Shown here: one piece after another, positions 1-11,582 of the stretch
Layout: each line of letters opens with the position of its first letter
How positions within the stretch are numbered: position 1 is the stretch's first letter
Source of the DNA: Oopsacas minuta
Taxonomy: Eukaryota > Porifera > Hexactinellida > Lyssacinosida > Leucopsacidae
Direction: 5' to 3'
DNA: 64,000 bases
NCBI GenBank assembly: GCA_024704765.1
Contig: JAKMXF010000301.1
Coordinates: 53,945 to 117,944, forward strand
Notes under the pieces: generated by a model
Seen by the model: only the letters and a program-made list of their open reading frames with translations
What the model was told of the DNA's origin: nothing
Databases searched by the model: none
Program-made: the position numbers and the translations under genes

Positions 1-1913
1 AGGAACTAATATTAATGAATATTTATAGCCTGTATCTTGTTATCCAATCATTATTCCTATGCACACTGAGGGACAATTATTACTCAACAAAAGGTGTCAG
101 CCTGGAAATCTGACATTGCATTTGCATGCAACTGGTTCAATTGTAAAAAATTGAGAAAATGCATAAAAGAATGGTATTTTATGCATTAACAGTGAAACAT
201 CCAGAGGCTAAAACTTCTCCTACATCTCATTCTACAAAATCTATAAACTCTATCCAAAAATAAATTTCTGCAAGAAAACATGCAATATTATTTTCCAAAT
301 CTACCTGAGTATTTGGCAACACATTATATAACAAATAGTACTTATGGACTGGCTTGATAAGTGGCCAGGCCTTATATTACTTTGAAATGTAAATGATACT
401 TTTACAACCACCATTGTCAAAAATGAAGCAATATTGTGCAATATATAATATTTAAAATAAGAAACAAAAATAATACCAGGTGATTTATAAAAGGGATTTA
501 TGAGGAATTTTCTAGTAGAATTAAAGCATCTGATTTAATTCCTTTCAATTAACAACAAAATGTTGAAGAAAACAAAAACGGAAAAGGGAGAGATTGTACA
601 CAAATAGAAGAAATAAGTGAAAGAAAAAAGACAAATCTTAGTTATTTCAAACCATGTCAATTACCCAAAAGTAACTTTTGTGAAAAGAGTTTGAAATACA
701 AGAAAACTATACCTAAACCTTATAAAACAGAGAAATAAGAGGTAGTAAAAGGTTGGAACATCAAGAAATATCAGAGATCAGTCCGTGCGAAATCCAAAGT
801 GATGATAGCATCCTTGATCAGGGATCATATGGTGTTATTTTTATGATAATTTGTTACCTCTTACCCCTGATTGACTATGGCAGAAATGTAAAGAATTTCA
901 TATGTAATATTTGTAAGTGGCGTTATTTATGGAAAGGAAGCTATTGATAAATCATTAGAAATTTGTGAGCGCTGGACTAAAGAAAAGTGAATATCTCCCG
1001 AAGGCTATTTTTTCTTTAGTTCTCTATCTTATGTAATCACGGGCTCAGATCATTGTCATAAAGAAATTAGAGAATGGTAACTCAGGAAAATGAGTAATAA
1101 GTTTTGCATACCATGCACGAACTATAGGATTTGCATCCTAAGCAGCGTTGTAGCAAGATTGAAGAGTACATAACTATAAGTATGATGGATCGGGTAGGGT
1201 CTTATGGAACTGACCTAGAAGGATTTTTAGCAGCACAACTCCTGAGCATAGATAATTTGGTATTTAAAATGCAAATTGTTGTTGAAATATATTTTCCTTT
1301 ATGGATTCAATATGAGATACGATGTATATAACATAACTGAGAAGTACATGTTTTGCGCTTGTATATCAGTCATCTTCAACCAGCGACTAAAGTGAACACG
1401 TTGGGAAAATGTGTTTATGGAGGGATATGTAAAGAATTTTATCTAACTCAATGACTCCACTCCTTCGACATTGGCACTACAGAATCAATGCTGAGAAATT
1501 AGTTTAGATAAAACCATTATTGCCAAATTATAGATATAGATTTAGATTGCAGCATTGTAGGAAATTGCATTCAAAAGATTTATGATACATAATTCTATTC
1601 TATATAGAATGAAAGTGTGACTTATAGAAGCAATAAACTGAAATGTCATAAAAATGGCGGAATGCCCTTAGGCCAGCACTGTGAATTACCAACGGAGATC
1701 ACTTTAAGTCTGTAGGTTTTACAGTTGTTAAAATGGGTACAAAATGTTGGTCTATTTCGCTCCTAACTTCACACTAAAAATCTTTGATCACCTTCACATG
1801 TACAACTTTGGCAAATACAGTGATCTACTTTCAGTGACACATCATGCACTTATAGTCAAATTTCTTACATATAGAGGTGCTAAAATTATGTATCAGGGCA
1901 TGTCTACTAAATA
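1..1913. other. No recognisable gene
   Basis: AT-rich sequence with only short open frames (for example 753-947 and 1131-1331) that match no family I know and show no splice-site-bounded coding signal. Nothing here can be assigned. Confidence 0.6.
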
Positions 1914-2694
1914 CAGTGGAAGCCACTTAATCGGGACTCGGATAATCGGGACTCGGATAATCGGGATATCCACTTAAACGAGACAATAGTTTGGGGACAG
2001 ATTTTTACATAGAAAAATCGTCAGATAATTGGGGCATTGAATCGGTTAATTGGGATTTTTTCTCCCGATAACCCGAATATTTAAAGTTCATAATCGGTTA
2101 TTTAGAATTTCTTATCCCGATTTACCGGATATGAATTATATTCGCTTTATTAGGATTTCTATCCCAATTTTACGATTGTATATTTATTCAGAATCATTGT
2201 AAAATGGTTTGTTCTAAAACTATGAATTTGAATATTATTTACAATCATAACAATACAACACCAATGCGATTACCATTTACTATACTAAGATTATTAACAT
2301 TGCTCACTTGCCTCAGTTTCCATTGGCTATTCCAGTGTATAATTCCCTCAATAATGGTCACACTATTGCATATCAAAACGTTTTTGCATGGGTTGCAGTA
2401 ATAAGCACATGCTTTATTATTTAAACTTTACTTTCTTACTTTCTAAGTATATAGCGTAACGCATTTTATGACCTCTTGGACCGGAACTATACTCATACTG
2501 CAACCAAATCTCTACTAGACCCTAGATAAATCAGGATTAGTAGTATAGAAATAAGATATATCTGGTCATGTGACAAGGAAAATCTTATTTTGAATATTTG
2601 AATAATCATATCGGTTAATCAGTTAATCGGAACAATCAGTTAATCGAGACAAAACATTGACTCCCTAGCTGTCCCGATTAAGTGGCTTCCACTG
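1914..2694. mobile_element. Non-autonomous pogo/Tigger-type element
   Basis: The element begins CAGTGGAAGCCACTTAATCG and ends with the reverse complement (CGATTAAGTGGCTTCCACTG), a pogo/Tigger style terminus. TA precedes the left end (1912-1913); the right flank is TG, so one copy of the TA duplication appears mutated. The subterminal regions repeat short TTAATCGG and GGATAATCGGGA motifs several times on both strands, as pogo-group elements often do for transposase binding. The 781 bp hold no transposase frame; open frames at 1744-1977 and 2204-2401 are chance frames. Mobilisation in trans by a Tigger transposase is inferred. Confidence 0.85.
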
Positions 2695-3991
2695 TGGTAT
2701 ATTGTCTTATACTCTCATAGCTGATCCCCGAATAGAATCATGTATACTTTCCAACCAAAGCTATAAAGAAGCAGAGGAATTCCTAGTCGTGCCTTGATGG
2801 TTTCAAAAAGTTAGATAAATAGGCTGTAATGTATATTAAGCGTCGATATGTTGATCAGAGCGCATAAACACTATAAGAATTGTTCCAGAGAGTTACTGCT
2901 CGCTCCCGGTGTGATCTCATCTTTGTGATGACATGTACTACAAAAAAAGGGATGTAGGGATAGAAGGGCCAATCGGAAGCATTTACTGGACATGAATTGG
3001 CATTTATTTGAGCAAAGTTTGGTATATGAAGGTATCAACTATAGTGTTTTAATGTCTAAAGCAGAGTTACACGTTAGGCGAAAGTTCTAACCGCAGCTCG
3101 GCCCGAAATATTAGTAACCCTGCCTGCGCTAGCAAATGCATTATTCTTCTCGTAAGAAACCTACAAAGCATGTAAGACCCGGAGAAATTACCGTTCAATT
3201 TACTCCAAAGTATTCCTAAAGGATAACTCTTGACAATTCTTATAGTAACCTGAGATTGCGGAACTGTGCTAAGCTGTTTAACGCGTGGGTCAAAGTGTGA
3301 GTATTTCACGTCCGACAAAATTGTGATGGTTGTGTTTTTCAATTTTAGATCACTATCCCTATCATAATTTTGGGGTATATTGGGATTATTGTTGACTTGC
3401 TCATGCTAAATTTGTTTTGTAAATTCTTATATACAAATAACACATTCATTTGGGAGAAATGTTCCAGTTTCATATTATCGACGATAATAGAATTTCCCAT
3501 CAAAATGTATCCAATTCCTATTATCCCTGGTTAAAAGTAGTGATCAGATCAGACAGAAGTTAGACAGACGAGGTTATTCAAGTAGCATAAAGAGAAAGCC
3601 CTGTTGATGAAGATAGTGAAAGAAGTCACAAAGGGGGACGCTTTGGTGGTGACAAAGTTACAAAGAAGAATAAGCATAACATGTTCAAAAGCTAGCCGGA
3701 ATTACAGGAAGACACCTGGCGGTGTGAAGAGGAAAGTTAGAGAGCGTAGCATCTATATGCAATTAACTCCAAAATAATACAGAAGCTCTGACGAGTCTGA
3801 TACCTTGTGTAGCATATGTCACGATAGATAACCAAAACCTATACAAAAAGAGGCGAATCGGAAAGAAGAATCGATCATAATGCGAGGGCTATGATATCTG
3901 CAATGATTAAGTTCAGGTTCATGTTACAGTACTGATGCAGATCATGTGACACTGCAGGATCTTTCACCTTCGGTAAGTGTTCATGATACAT
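2695..3991. other. No recognisable gene
   Basis: A 91-codon minus-strand frame at 3067-3342 and short frames near 3600-3770 match nothing I recognise. No repeat ends were seen. Confidence 0.5.
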
Positions 3992-4213
3992 TACAGGGTG
4001 TCTAATAAGTTCTGTTATACATTTTCGCGCCTTAGACTGTAGATATTAATATGCTTATGAAGTAATCTTCTAGAATTTCTTGTAGCATTTTTAGCGTTCT
4101 TTCGAATTATACCAAGTATATATCATTCAAGTTGATGAGTTCCCAGAAAATCACAAATCTGGGTTTAGCAACAGTGAAATTCTAAAAAGGCCAAAAATGA
4201 TAAAGTCAATCCC

Positions 4214-5146
4214 ATGTTGATCTATTGCACAATAAAACGTTATATAGAGACTGGGAGCGTGTCTGACAGAAAACGAATTGGTCGTCCAAGATCCGCTCGC
4301 ACACCAGCCCTGAAGAATAGTGTTAGATGTCGAATCCTGAGAAATCCCCGGCGTTCAATGCCAAAAATGTCTCGTGAATTCTGTGTCAATCACGAAACGA
4401 TGCGGAAATTGGTTGTAGTAGACCTAGGAATGAAGTCCTATAAGAGGGAAAACGTATACCATCTTAACGACTCCATACGTCGTAAGCGACTCGAAAGATG
4501 CATACAACTAAAAGCCCGATTCGCTCCTGGGACTGAAGATCAGATTCTTTTATCAGATGAGAAGCTGTTCACCGTTGAGGAGGCAAGCAATGGTCAAAAC
4601 GGCCGTATTCTTGCATCTCAAAGTCAGGATATCCCAGATAGCATCAAGTACATTGATAGAGTCCAGAAGCCTCTTTCTCTGATGGTATGTGCGGGAGTGT
4701 CTGCAGATTCACGGACAAACCTGATTTCTGTCCACCAAGGAATTAAAGTAAACTCCCAGACCTACAGAGAGCTGGTCTTGGAGCCTGAAATTGCGTCTGC
4801 TGGTGAGAAGTACCTTCAAAACCATCCTTGGATTTACCAACAAGACTCTGCGCCTGCACATGCTTCAAAAGTATCCCAGGGTTGGTTCCGAGAGCAAAAT
4901 ATCGATTTCATAAGTAAGGAGGGATGGCCACCATCAAGTCCAGATTTAAACCCACTCGACTATTCTGTTTGGGCAAACTTGGAGAGCCGGGCCTGTGCAA
5001 AATCTCACAAGAGTTTGGAGTCCCTCAAAGTTAGTTTGTTGAGCGAATGGCAGAAAATCTCACAGGAGGAGCTGCGAAAAGGTGTCAATCAGTTTCGGAG
5101 GAGGCTAACTTCCGTAATTCATAAAAAGGGAGGCTATATTCAATGA
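4214..5146 (+). pseudogene. Tc1/mariner transposase, DD37D type, 5'-truncated
   Basis: This 310-codon frame is the longest transposase frame in the window. It has the GRPRS AT-hook-like stretch after the helix-turn-helix region, then the catalytic set: D in LSDEKLF, D in QQDSAPAH and D in PDLNPLD. There are 37 residues between the second and third Asp, the DD37D (maT-like) arrangement, so the catalytic core looks complete. Compared with the copy at 54870, this one has lost about 30 bp around 4160 and has a one-base slip near 4195. The normal start and first helix-turn-helix are therefore missing and the frame opens at an internal Met. It ends KKGGYIQ, like the related element J. Function beyond a defunct cut-and-paste transposase is not expected. 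Confidence 0.88.
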
Positions 5147-5315
5147 TATTTGTGATGTAATTAGGAACATAAGTCCTAAGAAAATAGAAGGTTTCATGGC
5201 TTTACAATGGATAAATTTGAAATTATTGGGGAATTGATATACTAGGGCGTTCAATAAGTCTTGCGGGTGATATCATAGAATATGATACAAACACTGTACA
5301 CACTAATTCACTATA

Positions 5316-5843
5316 TTATTTTTCAAAGTAATCTCCTCCTGCAGATACACAAAGTTTTAACCTTTCCAGCCACTTGTGAAACACATTTCTGTACTCTTCT
5401 TCGGGGATGGGTTTGAAGTACTGGTACAGGCCAGTTCCGAGTGCTTGTAATGTGTTAAAATCTTTGCCTTGAAGATAGATTTTACGCCTGGGGAGTAGCC
5501 AAAAATCACACGGAGCTAGGTCTGGTGAGTATGGTGGATGGGGGAGTAATGCTAACCCTTCTACATCCAAGAAATTTTTGGTAAGCTTAGCTGTATGGGA
5601 ACTGGCGTTATCAATTAAAATCTTCATTCCTCGAGTTCCGGATTTCGGGCGGTACTTTTCTATATTTTTATCAAATTTGGAAGCACTTGCTCTGTAAAGA
5701 AAATAACAATAACAGCCTTGCCACTCCCACAAGGTAATTGCAAGACAATTCCATGACTACTGAAGAAGATGGTATACATAATCTTAGGTTTTCTGAAGTC
5801 GGGCCTAGGAATTTTCCCGGTTGTTCGTCGCCCCTCATCCATG
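5316..5843 (-). pseudogene. Mariner transposase B, C-terminal half
   Basis: The frame reads through DNASSHTAKLTKNF and PYSPDLAPCDFWLLP with 34 residues between the two Asp residues, so this is a DD34D mariner. It ends GGDYFEK, followed by a stop. One frameshift lies near 5660-5700 between the IMYTIFFSSHGIV part and the IEKYRPKSG part. The 5' continuation of this gene is at 11037-11582; the break is the RAG1-like insertion. It is inactive as it stands. Confidence 0.88.
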
Positions 5844-6909
5844 CACAGTGTACCGATATGGTGTATTAGGCAAAATTTCAATCGCGAATTTAACTACGTT
5901 TATATGAATCTCCATTGTCCAATTAGTAGGAAAATATTGATGATTGCATGTATGATCCATAGGAATTTAGATTACAGCGAGCTAAAGTAAGCATATTTTA
6001 GATTATTTTAAATAGCTAACCGCAATAGCAAATACCTAACTACCTTAGCAACAATTTTCTTTTAAATATATACTATATAACATTTGTAGTTTATCATCAA
6101 TTTGACGTATTTCTTATATTAGATTAGTTTATGTAATTACTACAAGTATTATTGGTTCCAATTAATTTGGTTGGCTGTCTAGTTTTAAAGGCCTGGAGTG
6201 AAATATTTTAGTCTTAATATAATGTTTGGAGTGTGCATCTATCACGTGACAAAAGAGGACGATAATTTATTGTTAATCGCTTACATTTTTGAAATTATAT
6301 ACCAATTTTCAGACGTGCACCGGATGCACAAATATATTTTTGAGTACATCAATGCTTGGACCGGACAATAATCGGAAAATGCATTTTTAGAATTTTTTGA
6401 TATTCAAGTAAATTCTATATATTCTTGCCCTCATGTAAATTTAGACGATGCACGAAAATAATTTTAATCTTTTCTGTATATTAATAGCTCCTAGTGAATT
6501 AATGGCCCCTGTTGTGACCAACAAAGAAGTGTATGCTAGCAATATCTCAATGAGTAAAAGCCCTAAAGCCACTGCGCAGTATCCTATTGATGATAGTAAT
6601 ATTTCACAGGAAGAACATGATACTATTCTATATAAGTTCAAGTCCCTTATATCATCCAGAGAGTATTACCGGAAGAAGAGTGATCTTGAGACCTGGGAGA
6701 ATTTGACCTTCCATTCATATACTGCACCTCTATCAACTTCCATTCCGAGAAAGAAGAGAATCACACTCGATCCTGGATTAGAACTTTTCTGTAAGGTTTC
6801 TATTTCAGAAAGTCGAAATTTCTCTGAAGAAATTACCCATGATTCCAGAATGCATTTACTTGATTTCAATCTTCAAACTTCTAGATCTAGGCTGAGCATT
6901 CTTTTAGAC

Positions 6910-8992
6910 CAGTGGTTCTCAAACTTTTTCTCATTGCGTACCCCTCAAGCTGGACCTTGTGTGTGATGTACCCCTTAAAATGGTCTGCATTGTAAATATT
7001 AGGTTTACAATCCCTTTTACCCAGCTGTGAAAAATAAAAGTGTTTTGTATTCTAGCAATATAAATAAAGTAGATAATTAATTAGTGGGAAGGATGTGCTT
7101 GCATGTTGTGTATCAGACTATTAATTCGTGGCACAGTTTTTGAATGGGCCAGACTGAGATCAGCTTCCATAGACAACCGCGCTCGAAATTTATTTTAATT
7201 AGTAATAGCGCTGAAAATCCTTGTTCACAAAGGTAAGTACTGGGAAACATCAACAAGGTTTTTACTGCTCTATCTGCCACGTTGGGATATATCAAGCTCA
7301 TTTCGTACCAGAACTTTGTGAGTGCGAGTGTTTCAAATTGATCTCGGGCAACAGATTCATTGACTAATTCAACAAATTCCTCTTGGACTCTGTCTAGTAT
7401 AGAACTTACATCGCATCTAAATGGATTTCGAATCATTTTCATGTCCAGGTCGCTCAAGTCTGGGAAGTAAATTGAAATTCATTTCGCATTGCTGAGAGGT
7501 GAGCCTTTACTAGAGAAGAATACTTGACTTCTCTTTCACATCTCGTTCAAAGAATTCAAGCGATTGGTTTTCAGTGAATATACTCGAGAGAGCATGTTCC
7601 TTCGTGAGAGCCAACGAACTTCAGTATAGGACAGCAAATTCTGATGGTCAATATCTAATTCTTGGCACAATAGGCGGAACACACATGTATTAAGAGCACT
7701 GGACTTGATAAAAATTGACCATGGTGACAACATCATCAAGAACAGGTTTTAGATCGGATGGAAGTGTTTAAGACGCAAGAGCGTATCGGTGTATCGTACA
7801 GTGATTGTGTTTCGAAACGGGATTCACTGTCTTTACCCGAGCTCGAAATCCCGAATGAATTCCAAGCATAGCAGGAGTACCATCTGTTGTGCAAGCAGAA
7901 ACATTCTTCCAGGATAGTCTCATTCTACCAAAGTAATCAGAGACCTGCTGGAAGACATCTTCTCCTTTTGTAGTTGTTTCCAAACAATGGCAAAATAGGA
8001 ACTCTTCCTTGAAGTCCCCGTCTTTGATGCACCGTGCAAATACCAGTAGTTGTGCACAACTAGAAACATCCGTTGACTCATCAAGTTGAATTGAAAATGT
8101 GTTCAACGGGGCTCCCAAATCTCAGCAACAACCTGCTGCTCAACGTCATCTGCCATATCTGTAATTCGGCGTTTGATTGTGTCGTTCGAGAGAGGCAGAG
8201 AGGCGAGTTCTTTTCGGCGCAATCTCCCAAAATGCAGTGCACGATGTCATTACAACTGGGGAGTATATGATTTTCTGCAATCGTATGTGGTTTCTTTTCT
8301 TGAGCGATTCGCAAAGCCACCATGTACGAGGCACGAAGACCTGATTGAGTCTGTTGTCTTAATTATCCTCTGTGATCTATATGGATTCGCTTTACTCCTA
8401 CCTCTTGGTGCTTGAAGAAATCTATATCCTTATCTGCAAGATTTGGGTGGCACCCGCTTAAATGGCGTTTTAGAAAAACTTGGTTTCATCGAGCCCTCAG
8501 ATAGCATCTTATAACATATTACACATTGTGGTAGTTCCCGTCCCTCTTTAAGTATGGATGTAAATCCATATTTGATATAGTCTTCATTATACTTCTGTTT
8601 CTTAGCAGATTCCATATGAATTTGGTGATAAAGTCAAGGTCTCAAAGAAATACTCTTCTAATTTCCATTTTATAAAAACAATACGATACACGGGTGGGTG
8701 TGATATTCAAATCAATATGAGTTGACACATATGTACGGACAATGGAATCCTTAATTAGCATAACTTCAAAAAAATAAATATTCAAGGGTGATAATAATTA
8801 GTGACGAAACCATTGTAACTGATACATATTAATTATTTGGCATGAAATTACTATCTATGTGCTGAGTCTGTTGACATGATAGTGTGTAACTCGAAATATT
8901 TGTATATGATTATTACAGAATTGATATGATTAGGTGAAACACCGGCGTACCCCTAGGAAAAGTGCTGGCGTACCCCAGTTTGAGAACCACTG
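6910..8992 (-). mobile_element. hAT transposon (BED/ZBED-like), innermost of the nest
   Basis: The terminal inverted repeats are CAGTGGTTCTCAAAC at 6910 and GTTTGAGAACCACTG ending at 8992. The 8-bp duplication TTTTAGAC is present on both sides (6902-6909 and 8993-9000), as expected for hAT elements. It sits inside the coding region of the RAG1-like gene, and removing it with one TSD copy restores that frame. Length 2083 bp. Confidence 0.95.
7113..8615 (-). pseudogene. hAT transposase, ZBED5/FAM200-like
   Basis: Read from 8615 downwards: a BED-type finger start (ELPQCVICYKML), then FSIQLDESTDVSSCAQL with the first catalytic Asp, CTTDGTPAMLG with the second, the CTIH motif in the insertion region, TEVRWLSR, and the C-terminal dimerisation block with YLCEQGFSALL carrying the Glu. 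The order is that of animal hAT transposases related to the ZBED5 and FAM200 host proteins. Several frameshifts and stops break the frame (near 8450, 8110, 7750 and 7460), so it is dead. The lesions sit throughout, suggesting decay after insertion. Confidence 0.88.
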
Positions 8993-11036
8993 TTTTAGAC
9001 CATATTCATTTCTTAGCTGAAAGAGAAAATGTTGATCCTAAACACTAGCTGCTCTGGCTTTAGAGTTAACATCTAACAATTATTACGATCGCGATACCTC
9101 ACAAGTGTGTAAGGAGATCATCAACAAGGGCTCTTTTAGTGGAATCTTGCACAAAGCGGCAATCGATAAATCTGCCATTCTGTTAGACTGTTTAGAGATT
9201 GGAGCGAGCAAATATAAAAATTTAAAAAAAATCCTCAAATATCAAGTCAAATTACCATCTTATGAGCTTGTCTACAGATATCGTAGAGAAATAACTTTGA
9301 TTGATGAGATCGAGATAGTCCATGATCCTGAAGGTTTCTCAACTGGAACTTGTATCTCCTATCATTCGATACTAAAGCTTACAGTCGAACGCTTGATTTC
9401 AATGTTAGTGCCAATTTCTATTTCACAATATCCGCTCACAGTTAAGATATCAGATGGATTAGATGGTTCTGGGTCTCATTGCACCTATAACCAACAAAAT
9501 AATAACCCTGCCTTTAGTGCTAAATCTTTCATCTTATTGGGATTCAAAATATTATCAATAGCAGATACACTTGGAAACGATGTCTTCTACAACCATTCTC
9601 CTAACTCCCCCTTTTGTTTCAGACCGGTTGCGTTGATAGCATTGAAAGAGGATTATAATAATGTTCATTTTATCATGGATAAAATTGTCAATCCCCAAAC
9701 CGACCAAATATTGGTGAACGGATTATCCCTGATAGGAGGACATGTACAAGTTAACAATGTTCGTTCTCTCTTTGACACCACAATGGCTGGACTGTTAGAT
9801 GGTGTTGGAGGTGCTTCTTGTCATCTATGTACTGCATCGGACGAAGAAATTAACAGCATTGACTGGGTTCGTTCTGGATTCCCCATAAACAGGTTAATTA
9901 GCGATGCTGGGCAACTCATTGATGATGTTAATGAAGATGACTTCCTCAAACTCTCATCCAAACAAAGCTGGGTATAACTCACAAACCCACATCTGACATC
10001 AATATAATTGCTGCCCCTTTGCATGCGTACCAATGTGTATTCCGGTGTAGTTTCAGTGTGGATATTCCATCAAGTCAGAGCGGTACATCAACTACTGGGA
10101 ACATTGCACGTGATTGCTCTTTGGATAAGCGAGACTTTTTAAAATGGACGACTTCCTCGATTAATCTATCTGATAAACCCTTATTAGAGAAGATCCAGAC
10201 TAATCTATCTGTGGTGTTACGACTTGTGAACAGCGGTAACTTAATTAATTGTAACAAAATGGAAGAATTGTGTAAAGAAACGTATGAATACATCTTAGTT
10301 CAGTTTCCATGGGGGAATATCACCCCCTCTTTACACAAGCTACTTTCCCATTCTTTCAAGATTATTGGAGATTATAATAATGGCAGGGGATTACAGAATC
10401 TATCAGAGGAATGTTTAGAAGCTTGTAATAAGTTCGTGAGGCGGTATCGGGAAAATCTTGCCAGAAAAACATCATTCTCGACAATGTACGAGATATTCTA
10501 GTTTGCCTTCTGTGTTGTAGTGATCCCCTACTAGTGCAGAATCGTTTTACATCCACCAAAATGAGGAATTCTAGTGCAATTGATCCAAATAGCCTCCAAG
10601 ATATCTTATATAATAGCATAGTGTTGGAGAATGATAATTAATTAAAGAATATTAGAGATTGAGTTTACATATTTAGTAACAGTTTTTCCATAAGGTATAA
10701 TCCCCTCAAATATGTATCAAAGGGAAAAACTACACCCCTGGTTCATTATTATATAATAGCTAGTTATATATATATGCAATAATCTTTCTAATAGGAAACT
10801 TGACTTTATACCACTAATTCAATAATAGAAATGACAAATAATATTATTGAGCCATGAATGTTAAAATTAATGAAATCGCAGAAATGACGTCATATTCCCA
10901 ATAGTGGTAATACTACGGAAAATTTAAATGAAATTTTTGAAATTTACTGTGCCGATTTACTATAGAGACCGCATAAAACATGCCTCATTATAATGGTTAG
11001 CCTAATATGCCATTATGGCGATTTTGGCACACTGTG

Positions 11037-11582
11037 CCATGATCGCTTCTTATACTTGCTATATGGTGTTGAATAGTACACCCATGTCTCATCATCAGTA
11101 ATAATCTCTGTTAGGCGTCTAGAATCGCAGTTCTCATAAGTTTCCAAGAGTTTCTTGGCAATATTCAGTCATGCCAACCTTTGATTCTCACTGAGCTTAT
11201 GCGGGACCCATTTCCCACAAATCGATCGGTAGCCAAGCTCAGTAGTCAGAATTGTATGAATAACTCCCGATGAAATCTCCATGCTTTGTTCTAACTGATT
11301 GACAGTAATGCACTTGTCTTCCATGACCATACTTTCAATGAGTGCGATATTCTCTGAAGTGGTGGTGGATATCGGTCTTCCAGATCGAGGCAAATCTGTG
11401 ACATCAGCATCACCAAATCTAAAACGGGCAGCCCATCGCTGTAGAGTAGATCTGGAAGGACAATCCACGCACAATATCTCCTGTAACTCGCTGAATATCT
11501 GTACGGGCTGGATCTTGAGTATTGTGCGAAACTCTATGTAAGCTCGCCATTTGAAGTTGAAATTATCATCCGTTGAAGCCAT
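11037..11582 (-). pseudogene. Mariner transposase B, N-terminal half
   Basis: It starts MASTDDNFNFKWRAYIEFR at 11582 and includes two helix-turn-helix regions (around RSTLQRWAARFR and VNQLEQSMEISSG) separated by the LPRSGRP linker typical of mariners. It ends at the insertion point of the RAG1-like element (CCATG at 11037-11041). The 137-codon open part is nearly identical to the copy starting at 63375, with only rare substitutions. A frameshift lies near 11165. Confidence 0.88.

Larger units (their letters stand above)
6448..10641 (+). pseudogene. RAG1/Transib-like transposase, interrupted and frameshifted
   Basis: The coding frame runs 6448-6909, is interrupted by a hAT, and resumes in frame at 9001 once the hAT and one TSD copy are removed. 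Frameshifts lie near 9043, 9970 and 10490; coding ends at the stop at 10641. Core landmarks match RAG1: ISDG (Asp codon about 9453) for the first catalytic Asp; CHLC (about 9819-9830) and HKLLSH (about 10334-10351) for the Cys-Cys/His-His zinc site; and NLSEECLEACNKFVRRYR, whose SE (about 10406) fits the catalytic Glu of RAG1. Around IN/ITPSLHK the order and spacing follow the RAG1 C-terminal core. The position of the RAG1 second Asp (after LH) reads PLHAYQ here, so that residue is not placed. Relative to the copy at 55163, about 40 codons are missing before SSQSGTSTTGN. The N-terminal 150 residues show no RING or other domain I recognise. It is not functional in this state. Confidence 0.8.
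5844..11036 (+). mobile_element. RAG1/Transib-like DNA transposon with RSS-heptamer ends
   Basis: The left end is CACAGTGTACCGATATGG at 5844 and the right end reads CACTGTG (11030-11036), i.e. CACAGTGTGCCAAAATCG from the other side. CCATG flanks both ends (5839-5843 and 11037-11041), a clean 5-bp target-site duplication. Transib and RAG-like transposons are known to have termini matching the V(D)J heptamer CACAGTG and to make 5-bp duplications. TATTAGGC occurs at both ends, 13 bp inside the left heptamer (5864-5871) and 22 bp inside the right one (11000-11007, reverse strand). The element is 5193 bp, or about 3.1 kb without the nested hAT. It carries one plus-strand RAG1-like gene (6448-10641). 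I see no RAG2-like frame in either strand. Confidence 0.88.

Noticed and set aside
5844-11036. RAG2-like gene inside the RAG1-like element
   Set aside because: Neither 5844-6447 nor 10642-11036 holds a frame that could be a kelch-repeat RAG2-like protein.
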